The notes under the pieces were generated by a model. That model was given only the letters and a program-made list of their open reading frames with translations. It had not been told where the DNA came from and searched no databases. This document shows, in pieces, positions 36,330 to 44,717 of a DNA stretch of 64,000 bases. Where the stretch lies: contig CAWIXN010000003.1 in assembly GCA_963840095.1 (NCBI GenBank), positions 1 to 64,000 of the forward strand. Reading direction: 5' to 3'. A program made the position numbers and the translations under genes. Position 1 is the stretch's first letter. Every line of letters starts with the position of its first letter. This DNA comes from DATBGO01 sp963840095 (GTDB lineage: Bacteria; Actinomycetota; Actinomycetes; Streptosporangiales; Streptosporangiaceae).

Positions 36330-36339
36330 GGTGGCCTCC

Positions 36340-36834
36340 TCAGCTGTCAGGCTGGCCGGGTAACACAGGACTGTCGTACGGTGGCTGCCCGCCCAGCCGC
36401 GCGCGGCAAGCGGTGAAGTCGGCGCGGATGCGGCCGAGGGCTGCGCGCTCGTGGTCAGCATGTATCTCGCTGTCCGCCAGCCACTGGCTGGCCTGGGCGC
36501 GGTGCACGCTGATCACCGCGCAGTGGTCGGTGTACTCGGTCTCGATGGCGGCGATCCAGCCAGCCAGCCAGGATTCGATTTCCCGGTCCAGGGCGGCGCC
36601 GGTGCCCTCGTCAATGCCGCCGTCGAGTGACTCGACGATCTGCCGGACCCGCTGCATGACGAGGCTGCGGTCCGGCGCTGGCGGCATGTCGAAGGGCGCC
36701 GATCGCCAGCGATCGATCTCGGCGATCTGCAGGTAACGAGCGGGACTGCGACCTGAGCGCCGGCGGTTCGGCATGCTGTCTTGCCAGCTCGGGCTGATCC
36801 TTCTGGCCAGCCCCCGGCTTCGGAAGGGCCACAT
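36340..36834 (-). CDS. Uncharacterised cytoplasmic helical protein
   Basis: 164 residues, not recognised. The N-terminus is Arg-rich (WPFRSRGLARRIS). A helical body contains MQRVRQIVESLDGGIDEG, ALDREIESWLAGWIAAIETE and an Arg-rich segment near the end (RIRADFTACRARLGG). ATG 36834 has GAGGAGG 6-8 nt upstream, the same strong site type as its neighbours. Confidence 0.6.
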   Translation of the reverse strand: MWPFRSRGLARRISPSWQDSMPNRRRSGRSPARYLQIAEIDRWRSAPFDMPPAPDRSLVMQRVRQIVESLDGGIDEGTGAALDREIESWLAGWIAAIETEYTDHCAVISVHRAQASQWLADSEIHADHERAALGRIRADFTACRARLGGQPPYDSPVLPGQPDS

Positions 36835-36898
36835 CACGGGCCTCCTCTTGATCTGGGCCTCGTCGGGCAAGGCGCGGTTGCTGTCGTGGACGCCTTGG

Positions 36899-37621
36899 CT
36901 ATGTCCGCACGGCCTGCGCCTGTGGCGCGGCCAGCCACTCGGGCAGGGTCGGGAAGCCCAGGTCAAGCAGCGGAATCACGGCCGGACCGTCCGGGTGCTT
37001 GCGGACCAGAAGCCGCATGTAGGTCGCGCACCGCCGCAGCGTGTGCTGATGCAGTTGCCGCACGCGGCAGTCAAGGATCTGCTCACGGCTGGCGATCAGC
37101 TGAGCCACGCGTGCCTCCTCGACCCGCAGGGCGCGCACTCTCTCGACGGCATGCTGTTCGTCGGTAACCAGCCGGGCACGCGCGGCCTCGTGCTCGCGCT
37201 GCCGCCGATCGCGCACCAGCGCATCATGGGCGGCCTGCTCCAGGGCGTTGCGCCGGGTGAGGGCAGCTTCGTCCGGTGTCGCAGGCACTCCGTCCAGCAT
37301 CTTGCGGATATCGGCGACCCTCGCGTCGCCAGCGGCGATGTCTGCCAGCAGGACCTGCTGGCTCTGCCGAAGCTCCACGGTGTCTTCTACCGCGTGGCGA
37401 CGTGCGCGCTCGGCGCGGTCGCGGTAGCGGCGGGTGTGCATTTCCAGGTAAGGCGTGACCCCCTGGCCGACGTCTAGGGCGTCGGCGGTCCCGACGGTTA
37501 CGGCCGGGAGGCCGGCCCTGCCGTCCTTGATGCCTGCCTGCCGGTCCGACAGGCGGGCCAGGAGGCCGTAGAAGAGCGGCTGAGGTGCCGTGCGGAACCG
37601 CCAGTGCCATCGTCGTGTCAT
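36899..37621 (-). CDS. Uncharacterised coiled-coil protein
   Basis: 240 residues. A Trp/Arg N-terminus (RRWHWRFRTAPQPLFYGLL) leads into a long, mostly helical charged region (residues 60-200, Arg/Glu/Ala/Gln-rich). The C-terminus reads IPLLDLGFPTLPEWL. ATG 37621 has GGAGGAG. It is first in the leftward envelope operon and is transcribed away from the palindromic control region at 37725-37804. No enzyme motif is seen. Confidence 0.6.
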   Translation of the reverse strand: MTRRWHWRFRTAPQPLFYGLLARLSDRQAGIKDGRAGLPAVTVGTADALDVGQGVTPYLEMHTRRYRDRAERARRHAVEDTVELRQSQQVLLADIAAGDARVADIRKMLDGVPATPDEAALTRRNALEQAAHDALVRDRRQREHEAARARLVTDEQHAVERVRALRVEEARVAQLIASREQILDCRVRQLHQHTLRRCATYMRLLVRKHPDGPAVIPLLDLGFPTLPEWLAAPQAQAVRT

Positions 37622-37724
37622 CTGTACTCCTCCGGGTTCGCCGCGATCCTCGACCGTGGAACAGGCCCGACACACCTGGTTCCCGTGACCCCGCTCAACG
37701 GTCTCGCCATACGGGTACGATCGC

Positions 37725-37804
37725 ACGTAGATTTACGTGAAGACAAGTAAAATTACGTAGCAGTACGTTAATTCTCTGTTACATGACGCAGGAACATGTA
37801 ACAG
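37725..37804. promoter_or_regulatory. Divergent control region with palindromes
   Basis: ACGTA-gatt-TACGT (37725-37738), repeats of TTACGT/TACGTT at about 37753-37770, and a perfect CTGTTACATG / CATGTAACAG inverted repeat (37776-37785 and 37795-37804). It is unusually AT-rich for this genome. It is probably the promoter/operator area for both divergent operons and a likely site for the XRE regulator. Confidence 0.6.
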
Positions 37805-37883
37805 TTGTGTAAAATCGGCTCGTGTAAGTACTACGAACCGCCGATCATGGACAGACTCTGGCCGTGTGACGCATGGAGGCAGT

Positions 37884-38954
37884 GTGGCGATGGACGGCGT
37901 CCAACCGCCGACGCCCGAGGTGACCAGGCTCGCTCAGCGCCTGCGGGAACTCAGAGAGAACGAGTTCGCCCGGCTCACACAGACGGAGCTGGGCCGGGCG
38001 CTCGGCGACGCCGACGGACCGGTCAGCCCGGCCACCATCTCGATGTGGGAGAACCCGGCCAGCGAGCGCCTGGCGCCGCGATCGAGGCTCGAGCGCTACG
38101 CCCGCCTGTTCAGCACCCGGCGGTCGTTCTCGCCCGAACCGCACCTCATCGACGTCTCCGAACTCGGTGCTGATGAACTCGATCGCCTGGAGGAGCTTCA
38201 CAGCGAGTTGCTCTCACTGCGGGACAGCGCGGAGTACAGCAAGAAGCCCTCAGCCGACAGCGCTCAGTCCATGTGGCACTTCCCGGATGGCTCGCCGATC
38301 ACCCTGGTATGTAACCGCCTGCCGCCAGGACTGCGGCCGCCGCAAGCCGATCGTGAAGATCTGAATTACGTGCGGTTCAGCGGCCTCGCCGACCTGGACA
38401 CGCTGATCGATATCTACGGGGCGATCAGGGCGTACAACCCGAACTCACGTGTTGTCATCATGGCGGCCGAGGACCTCAGCCGACGGGAGGTGGCTAATCA
38501 CCTCGTCCTGATCGGAGGATTGACCTGGAAGACGGTGACGCCCTGGTTCAGGCGGATCTTCCCGATACCGATTGAGGCCGGCGACCCGGCGGACCGCGGC
38601 TCGGTCGTGGTTCTCGGGGGCGGCGGCGAGGCACTGGAATTCAAGTTCACGATAACGAACGGCGAGCTGGTCGAGGATGTCGGCTTCTTTGCGCGCGGCG
38701 AGAACCCCTCAGCGCCGCGACGGACCCTGACGATTTGCGGGGGCATTACAACCCGGGGCGTGCGGGGCGCCGCGCAGAGTTTTATCGACTGGGAAATGCG
38801 GGAACGTAACGAGCGGTACCTGCATCCGCGTTTTCCGGATGGGTCAACATACTGCATTGTAATGAGAGTGCCTATCGTCAACAAGGAACCGATAACGCCG
38901 GACCTCTCGAAAGACGAGAATCGTCTATTCGAGTGGTGCGACGCCGACATTTAG
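37884..38954 (+). CDS. XRE-family regulator with C-terminal sensor domain
   Basis: 356 residues. HTH at residues 8-60 (LAQRLRELRENEFARLTQTE, then ATISMWENPAS). A conserved C-terminal domain of unknown function starts near 125: WHFPDGSPITLVCNRLPPG, then YVRFSGLADLDTLIDIYGAI, VVVLGGGGEALEF, RTLTICGGITTRGVRGAAQS and PITPDLSKDENRLFEW. This is a regulator type I recognise from many actinomycetes; its ligand is not known to me. GTG 37884 has GGAGG 6 nt upstream. It is followed by the glycosyltransferase after 6 nt. Confidence 0.75.
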   Translation: MAMDGVQPPTPEVTRLAQRLRELRENEFARLTQTELGRALGDADGPVSPATISMWENPASERLAPRSRLERYARLFSTRRSFSPEPHLIDVSELGADELDRLEELHSELLSLRDSAEYSKKPSADSAQSMWHFPDGSPITLVCNRLPPGLRPPQADREDLNYVRFSGLADLDTLIDIYGAIRAYNPNSRVVIMAAEDLSRREVANHLVLIGGLTWKTVTPWFRRIFPIPIEAGDPADRGSVVVLGGGGEALEFKFTITNGELVEDVGFFARGENPSAPRRTLTICGGITTRGVRGAAQSFIDWEMRERNERYLHPRFPDGSTYCIVMRVPIVNKEPITPDLSKDENRLFEWCDADI

Positions 38955-38960
38955 GAAAAA

Positions 38961-40103
38961 ATGACAATCATGTCCCCGGATACGCGTGTGCCGACTGAAT
39001 CAGGTCACGTTGAGTCACATGCGGCCCTGGTTGAGCGGCCCGCGGAGGTGACCGGCCCCGGCCGAGCACCAGACGCCATCGTCGTGCCCACGATCCGGCC
39101 GCAGTCACTCCGGACAGCCGCCGTGCTCGCCCGCCGCCTCGGCTGCGCGCTGGTGGTCCTCTGCAGCACACCAGATCAAGCCGGGCAGGCACAGTCAGAA
39201 TGCGAGCCAGTGCTCGGCAACCTTTTCGTGACGTTCGTGCCACGGTCCATGGAGTTCAGCCACTACATGTCGTTCCTGACGTCCGTGCATCCGGAAAGCG
39301 ATATCGCGCTTTCCTGTCATGCGGACATCGCCAGGAAGCGAAACACCGGCCTGCTGCTGGCCCGCCTGGCCGGCTGGCGGACCATCATGTACCTGGACGA
39401 CGACATCAGGGACCTGGCCGCTACCGCCGTCTCCCGGGCCACCGTGCTGGCCGACTCCTTCCACGCGGTCGGCTTCGAGATCGGCCACTACCCTGACAAC
39501 TCGGTTGTCTGCCATGCGTATCGCCTGAGCGGCGGTAACCAGGATGTATTCCCAGGTGGCAGCGCCATGGTCGTCGACGTCAATCGCTGCTACGGCCTGT
39601 TCCCGCCCATCTACAACGAGGATTGGCTATTTTTGTCCGATTCGCTTCAGGCCAGGCTGGTGGCCGTGGCCGGCCCAGTATCTCAGCTGGAATACCAGCC
39701 GTTCGCACACTCGCGACGTGCCGCATCGGAAGAGTTCGGCGACGTCATCGCCGAGGGCATCTACCGGCTTATTCACGACGGAGCGGACGTGGCTGAAGCG
39801 ACAAGCTCGTACTGGGACATGGCGCTGGCGCGGCGATCGGAGTTGATCGAGGACATCGCCGGGCGGCTACTCCGCATGAACGGGGATCGATTGATTATCG
39901 GACGGGCGCTGATGTCACTCGCCGCCGCGCGCAAAAGGCTAGCTGCCATCTCGGCGCTTTCCTGCGTCTCATTCATTCGCGCGTGGCGCGCGGACCTCGA
40001 CTCGTGGCGGCGAACGCTGCTCGAGTTGCCCGCACTCGGCGACATCAAGGACGCGGCGAAGTTCTTGGACCTCCCACAGCGCGAAGAGCTGCGTGCGCCA
40101 TGA
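38961..40103 (+). CDS. GT-A-like glycosyltransferase
   Basis: 380 residues, soluble. The N-terminal nucleotide-binding part is PDAIVVPTIRPQSLRTAAVL. ADIARKRNTGLLLARLAGWR is followed by MYLDDDI, a DxD-type metal site at residues 146-148. FPGGSAMVVDVNRC and PPIYNEDWLFL follow, typical of acceptor/catalytic segments of family-2-like enzymes. The C-terminal 120 residues are helical. Donor and acceptor are unknown. It overlaps the hexapeptide gene by 4 nt (ATGA), so the products probably act on the same molecule. Confidence 0.65.
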   Translation: MTIMSPDTRVPTESGHVESHAALVERPAEVTGPGRAPDAIVVPTIRPQSLRTAAVLARRLGCALVVLCSTPDQAGQAQSECEPVLGNLFVTFVPRSMEFSHYMSFLTSVHPESDIALSCHADIARKRNTGLLLARLAGWRTIMYLDDDIRDLAATAVSRATVLADSFHAVGFEIGHYPDNSVVCHAYRLSGGNQDVFPGGSAMVVDVNRCYGLFPPIYNEDWLFLSDSLQARLVAVAGPVSQLEYQPFAHSRRAASEEFGDVIAEGIYRLIHDGADVAEATSSYWDMALARRSELIEDIAGRLLRMNGDRLIIGRALMSLAAARKRLAAISALSCVSFIRAWRADLDSWRRTLLELPALGDIKDAAKFLDLPQREELRAP

Positions 40104-40774
40104 CCAGACGTGATGTGCTCACGATCGACCCCACCGCACAGATAGCCTCGACGGCTATACTCGGTAATCCGTTCCGGCCGCTCCTGGACGGCCGCAAGAT
40201 GACAATAGACACCGAAACCACTATCGGCAGCGGCGTCTGGATAGGCGAATACGTTACCATCGGCCAGGGCGTGAGCATCGGGAGCGATTCCATAATTGAA
40301 AACTTCGCCGAAATTCAGCCTGGAGCTGTCCTCGGATCACGGGTCCTGGTGACAAGTCGGGCCAGGATTGGCAGCTGCGTGACCATCGGCGATGGTTCGA
40401 TAATAAAAGGCCATGTTGACGATAACGCGCGGATAGGGACCGGCTGCAGAATCTCCGGTGACCTTATCCACCGGCAGCTAGACCCGTCCATCCCGTGGGA
40501 CGACCCGGCACTGGAAGAGCCCGCGCCGATGGTCGAGGATGGCGCGTTCGTCGGCTGGAACTCCGTTGTCGTAGGCGGCGTCAACATCGGAGCCGGATCC
40601 TACGTCTGCGCGGACGCGCTGATCACGAAGGATGTCCCGGCAGGGCAGATAGCCTACGGCCGGAACCAGTGCGTGGGCCCAGGCGAGTGGCCGGGCGCAC
40701 TCGGAAAATCGCCGTTCTTCCAGCGACGCTCACATCGCTCCATCGCGTTCTTCAGGCGCGAGCGCCATTCCTGA
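40100..40774 (+). CDS. Left-handed beta-helix (hexapeptide repeat) transferase-like protein
   Basis: 224 residues. Many hexapeptide turns: IGSGVWIGEYVTIGQGVSIG, IGSCVTIGDGSII and IGTGCRISG, then VGWNSVVVGGVNIGAGSYVC. The fold is that of sugar O/N-acetyltransferases. The usual catalytic His is not obvious in the turn region. Codon use is less G/C-biased than nearby (ATA, AAT and AAA codons frequent), a sign of transfer. It is last in the three-gene operon. Confidence 0.7.
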   Translation: MTRRDVLTIDPTAQIASTAILGNPFRPLLDGRKMTIDTETTIGSGVWIGEYVTIGQGVSIGSDSIIENFAEIQPGAVLGSRVLVTSRARIGSCVTIGDGSIIKGHVDDNARIGTGCRISGDLIHRQLDPSIPWDDPALEEPAPMVEDGAFVGWNSVVVGGVNIGAGSYVCADALITKDVPAGQIAYGRNQCVGPGEWPGALGKSPFFQRRSHRSIAFFRRERHS

Positions 40775-40987
40775 GCAAGATCTACGGGACGCGCTAGGGG
40801 CAACTCCTGGTCGGCCCGGCGGGCTGCGATCCGGCCGTTACATCACCGCGATCACGCCTGGTTAACCGCCCGCCCAGCTTCGTGAAGGGCCACGTCATCT
40901 TCCAGATTTCCGGAAAAGCGTCGACGCCAACGCATACCGGACTCGGCATCGCCGCGCCTGGGTAGGCTTCATTCCAGGGGAGGCCAC

Positions 40988-41185
40988 ATGCATATCGGAT
41001 CGATGCTTCTCATCATCTGGCTGATCATCGGCGCCTTCGCCGCCGGGCAGCGTGGCGACTACCACGGGACCTTCGGCAGCTGCAGCAAGGCCAGTACGAC
41101 CGCTGTGACGATCCTCGCCGGCCCCCTCAACTACCTGGGGGTGAACCCGCAAATCCACTGCTCCGCACCGCAGCCCAGCAAGTAG
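40988..41185 (+). CDS. Small membrane protein of a conserved actinobacterial type
   Basis: 65 residues. MLLIIWLIIGAFAAGQRGDY is a membrane helix with a conserved GQR turn, and a second hydrophobic part reads STTAVTILAGPLNYLGVNP. A GGGGAGG site lies 5-6 nt upstream of ATG 40988. Function unknown. It stands alone. Confidence 0.7.
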   Translation: MHIGSMLLIIWLIIGAFAAGQRGDYHGTFGSCSKASTTAVTILAGPLNYLGVNPQIHCSAPQPSK

Positions 41186-41277
41186 CGGCGGCTGCGGACC
41201 TGGCGGGAGGCCCGCTGAACACCATTTCCCGGCCGCCGTGTCCGCCAGCTCACGTCCGGCAGATGCCTGCGGCCTGC

Positions 41278-41724
41278 TCAGGAACCACTGGCTCCGAGCG
41301 CCGATGTGATCTCCTGGATGGCCTCGGCCTCGGCGGGGCTCACGCTCTGCCCGCCCTCCCGGTGCGCTGCCGCAACCTTGCTCGCGAGGGCGAGCACAAA
41401 GCGCCGGTAATCGTCGACTTCCCCGGCCGTTGCCTTGGCCTGGAGCAGTGCCACCGCGTCGCGGAGGTGCTTCAGCCCGTTTTCCCTGAGTTCCGCGGCG
41501 GAGTGATACCTCGTGTGATCCGTCTGCGGCTTCGCCGAGACGATCTCGTCGAGGAGCTCGCTCTCGCCGTGCTGGGCGCGCGCTTCGACGTAGGCCTTCG
41601 ACATCGCGATTGACTCGCGGATCATCCCCCCACGCGCCGCGGTGACCACGATCATGCCGGCGCTCGGCGGGCCTTCGAGCACCACCTTCCATTCCTCGGG
41701 CGAGAAGGCCGCTTTTGCTGTCAT
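41278..41724 (-). CDS. Conserved hypothetical protein
   Basis: 148 residues, soluble, helical. FSPEEWKVVLEGPPSAGMIV is the most distinctive segment. The rest (HLRDAVALLQAKATAGEVDD; RFVLALASKVAAAHREGG) suggests a tellurite-resistance/TerB-like or stress-protein all-helical fold, but I cannot assign it. ATG 41724 has AAGGAG upstream. No operon partner is certain. Confidence 0.65.
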   Translation of the reverse strand: MTAKAAFSPEEWKVVLEGPPSAGMIVVTAARGGMIRESIAMSKAYVEARAQHGESELLDEIVSAKPQTDHTRYHSAAELRENGLKHLRDAVALLQAKATAGEVDDYRRFVLALASKVAAAHREGGQSVSPAEAEAIQEITSALGASGS

Positions 41725-41978
41725 CCGAAGCTCCTTTCCAGCGGTGCGAAATGTGGAAACTGCTTACGCGCGAAGACGTAACGCACGATCGCGATCATCC
41801 CCGGGCTGGAGTCCACCGACACCAGCCCAGGGTGACAGATGTGCTCAAGTCCGCCAGGGCCGCCGGGCCTGGATCGGAGCATAGCGAGCATGACTTTCAC
41901 GAACGCGCACTCAAGCAGCCACGATCCGGTCGGCGACCGGAGCCGGAACACTCCGATGGCATCCCGGTCAACCGGCAT
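41721..41978 (-). CDS. Possible small gene, unknown
   Basis: 85 codons from ATG 41978 (MPVDRDAIGVFRLRSPTGSW and on). Third positions are mostly G or C, and the stop overlaps the next ATG by 4 nt (ATGA), both signs of coding. There is no clear ribosome site and no recognised family. The rest of the 487-nt gap to 42211 shows nothing. Confidence 0.3.
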   Translation of the reverse strand: MPVDRDAIGVFRLRSPTGSWLLECAFVKVMLAMLRSRPGGPGGLEHICHPGLVSVDSSPGMIAIVRYVFARKQFPHFAPLERSFG

Positions 41979-42211
41979 CGTGTCCGGGCGTGGGTAACGT
42001 GATGAGATGCGGCTTTTGCTTCGTCGCCGATGCGCGGAACAAGGTCCGGCCCGGGCGGCTGGTCCATGGAGGAAGCTGGGCCGCATGGCGCACGGTGGTT
42101 GCCGGCGCGGCCTCTGGCCACGTTCGGCGAGGCCACCGCGATGCGCTCAAATCGATTGCCGTCCGCGGAGGGGAATGACCCCGGAACCCGCCGACCGGCG
42201 AGGAGGATGCT

Positions 42212-42583
42212 GTGAGCGAACTTGACCGGCTGGAGGCGGCCGCGGCCGAATGCCGGGAGCTGATCCGCGAAGCGCACGCCGCCACGAAGGACCTGCGGGC
42301 TGCGGTACGCGAGGCGAAGAAGGAGCTGCGAGCCCTGGCGCAGGACGAGGTTGCCGCTCACATCCAGCTTGAGGTGTCTCGGCAGCTGGAGGAGCTGGGC
42401 GAACGGACTCGTGAGGCGGTTGGCGCGGCAACGCAGAGGGTGATCGCCGAGTTCGACCGGTTCGGTGAGTCGTTGCTGGGCAAGGAAACCTACTGGCAAA
42501 CGGCGAGCGGCCGGCGTGCGGCCGCACGTCCCGACATCGATATGGGGACCTTCGACGTCCAGCCCGATGAAGACGAGGGCTGA
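42212..42583 (+). CDS. Uncharacterised coiled-coil protein
   Basis: 123 residues. Residues 1-75 are a continuous charged helix (LDRLEAAAAECRELIREAHA and on). Residues 76-100 continue as AATQRVIAEFDRFGESLLG, and the tail is acidic (MGTFDVQPDEDEG). GTG 42212 has GAGGAGG 8 nt upstream. No function can be given. Confidence 0.65.
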   Translation: MSELDRLEAAAAECRELIREAHAATKDLRAAVREAKKELRALAQDEVAAHIQLEVSRQLEELGERTREAVGAATQRVIAEFDRFGESLLGKETYWQTASGRRAAARPDIDMGTFDVQPDEDEG

Positions 42584-42688
42584 TGCGCTGGCAATGCCTC
42601 GTCGTCGCGGTGTTCCGGCCACGGGCCGGGCGCCGGTTGGTGATATTTTCGGGCGGTCAGCTCCGACGAGCCCGGTGGAGGCAGTTGC

Positions 42689-43435
42689 ATGGGACGCCTG
42701 GACGCCCAGATCCCCGCGCCCGATGGGCACAGCAACGGGACGCTGCACGTCCCTGAGGTGAATGGCCCGTGGCCGGGCGTGCTGGTTTTCCCCGACGCGG
42801 GCGGAGCGCGGGAGACGTTCCGGCAGATGGGCGACCGGCTGGCGGGCATGGGTTACGTCGCGCTGATCCCGGACATCTACTACCGAGCGGGCCAGTGGGC
42901 ACCTTTCGACATGGCAACGCTGTTCACCGACCAGCAGGAGCGGGCACGGCTGTCGCGCCTCACGAGCGTGCTCACCAATGACCGGATCATCGCTGATTCT
43001 GGCGCTTACGCGGACTTCCTGCTGGCGCGGCCGGAAGTGACGGGATCCGCGATCGGCACCACCGGATACTGCCTGGGCGGGCGCATGTCGCTGATCGCCG
43101 CGGGCGGACTCGGGCTTAAGATCGCCGCGGCGGCGTCGTTCCACGGCGGCGGGCTGGCTGTCGCCGCCGACCCCTCCAGCCCGCACCTGTCGGCAGACCG
43201 CATCACCGCCACTGTCTACATTGCCGCCGCGAAAGATGACGGCTCGTTCACCGCCGAGCAGGCCGCTTTGCTGGAAAGCGCCCTCACTGCCGCCGGAGTC
43301 GACCACACCCTCGAGTTCTACCCCGCCCGCCACGGATTCGCGGTGCCCGACAACGCGACATACGACACCGAAGCGGACACCCGGCACTGGGAAGCACTCC
43401 GCGAGCTCTACCGGGCCTGCCTCCAAGGCTCCTGA
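42689..43435 (+). CDS. Dienelactone hydrolase family protein
   Basis: 248 residues, alpha/beta hydrolase. LVFPDAGGARETFRQMGDRL and VALIPDIYYR precede the nucleophile Cys in GTTGYCLGGRMS. The acid is near IAAAKDDGSF, and the His is in YPARHGFAVPD. It cleaves dienelactones or related esters. ATG 42689 has GGTGGAGG upstream. No pathway genes are adjacent. Confidence 0.88.
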   Translation: MGRLDAQIPAPDGHSNGTLHVPEVNGPWPGVLVFPDAGGARETFRQMGDRLAGMGYVALIPDIYYRAGQWAPFDMATLFTDQQERARLSRLTSVLTNDRIIADSGAYADFLLARPEVTGSAIGTTGYCLGGRMSLIAAGGLGLKIAAAASFHGGGLAVAADPSSPHLSADRITATVYIAAAKDDGSFTAEQAALLESALTAAGVDHTLEFYPARHGFAVPDNATYDTEADTRHWEALRELYRACLQGS

Positions 43436-43440
43436 GGCAC

Positions 43441-43530
43441 GCGCCGTCACCGCCAGCGGTGGCCAGCAGCTTGCCGTCGGGGCTGAACGCTACTCCCCGC
43501 CCGCCGCCCTGGTCGCGCTGGTGTCGGCCC
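43441..43530 (-). pseudogene. WD40-repeat remnant
   Basis: On the minus strand GVAFSPDGKLLATAGGDG is an exact WD40 blade motif, with HQRDQG before it. There is no start, no second blade and no stop in reasonable distance. It is a fragment of a WD40/kinase-type gene. Confidence 0.55.
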
Positions 43531-43638
43531 GGAGAGGCGGCGGGCTTCTCCGGTGGCCGTGCAGCGTGAACGACCGCTGGCGGTGGGCAAGAACCGATCC
43601 CGCAGCTCGCTGCCCGGCACACCCTGGCCCGCTGCCTG

Positions 43639-44538
43639 CTAGAAGGTCAGCACGATCCTGCCCCGCAGGCCGCCGCGACGCAGCAGCTCGTAACCGCGGC
43701 GAAAATCCGCCACGGGCAGGGTCTCCGCGACTCGGATCGTCAGTTCCCCGGACGCGGCACGACGAGCCAGTTCCCGCAGCGTCTCGGCGTCGGGCTGTGC
43801 TGCCACCGCCTCGGGAGTGATGCCGCGCGTCGGGTCGGGTATCGCCTTGGTCTCTGTCGTGACGAACGCACCGCCGTCACGCACGCACCCCAGCGCCGTG
43901 GCCAGGCCCAGTGTGTCCAGGCACGCGTCCGCGCCGTGGCTCCACCGCCCGCGCAGCTCGGCCTCGAGAGGCTCGCCGCTGTCAACGGTCGCCTCGGCAC
44001 CCAACTTTCGGGCCTCCTGCGCGTCCCGTGCGCGTACGGCTCCTATCACCCGCGCTCCCCGGGCGCGCGCAAGCTCAACGGCGAAGCCACCCACCATCCC
44101 GGCCGCGCCCGTGATGAGCACCAAGTCACCTCCTTCCACCGCGGCAGTATCGACGAGCTGCCGCGCGGTGAGCGCACAAACCGGCAGTGAGCTGCCTGCC
44201 GTCCAGTCCAACCCGTCAGGCAGCTCGGCAAGCAGAGCGGAGGGCACCGCGATTCGCTCCGCGAGCGCACCCACCTTCATCCAGGGCTGCGCCACGAACC
44301 CCAGCACCCGACGACCGCCGGCGGTCTCGCCGGCGAAGTCCCAGCCCTGCACCTGGGGAAACTCGCTCGAGCCGCCCAGCTCAACGAACCACCCCTCGGC
44401 GGCTAGGAGGTCCCACCGCCCCAGCGCAACTGCCCGGACCTCCACCACTTCCTCGCCCTCGCCCGGACTCGGCTCCCGCATGTCGATGAGCTCGAGCGCG
44501 TCGAGCCCCCCGAACGAGGTCAACCTGATGGCACGCAT
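43639..44538 (-). CDS. Zinc-independent MDR quinone oxidoreductase
   Basis: 299 residues, medium-chain dehydrogenase/reductase. N-terminal MRAIRLTSFGGLDALELIDM; FPQVQGWDFAGE; Rossmann GAAGMVGGFAVELARARGAR; ends LRRGGLRGRIVLTF. The zinc ligands of alcohol dehydrogenases are absent, so a quinone or enone reductase is likely. ATG 44538. An SDR remnant lies just upstream. Confidence 0.85.
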   Translation of the reverse strand: MRAIRLTSFGGLDALELIDMREPSPGEGEEVVEVRAVALGRWDLLAAEGWFVELGGSSEFPQVQGWDFAGETAGGRRVLGFVAQPWMKVGALAERIAVPSALLAELPDGLDWTAGSSLPVCALTARQLVDTAAVEGGDLVLITGAAGMVGGFAVELARARGARVIGAVRARDAQEARKLGAEATVDSGEPLEAELRGRWSHGADACLDTLGLATALGCVRDGGAFVTTETKAIPDPTRGITPEAVAAQPDAETLRELARRAASGELTIRVAETLPVADFRRGYELLRRGGLRGRIVLTF

Positions 44539-44553
44539 GAGACAGATCCTCCC

Positions 44554-44676
44554 TTACCGTCGGAAATTCGTACTTGTGGCCGCAGTCGCCCGGGCCAGAT
44601 TTGCCGAACCGCGGCGTGGCGCCGCGGCGACGGCCTGGCCGATGGTTCCCGTGCCACCGATGAGCAGCAGTTTCAT
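44554..44676 (-). pseudogene. NAD(P)-binding SDR remnant
   Basis: 40 codons starting MKLLLIGGTGTIGQAVA, the typical N-terminus of an atypical SDR. It then diverges and stops at TAA 44554-44556. The rest of the gene is missing. It is just upstream of the quinone oxidoreductase. Confidence 0.6.
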
Positions 44677-44717
44677 GGCTTGACCTCCCGAAGATCTCGC
44701 TCCTCGATCGGTCTCGG

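Noticed and set aside
40775..40987. Possible gene between the hexapeptide gene and the small membrane protein
   Set aside because: Open frames here have mixed codon bias and no ribosome site or family.
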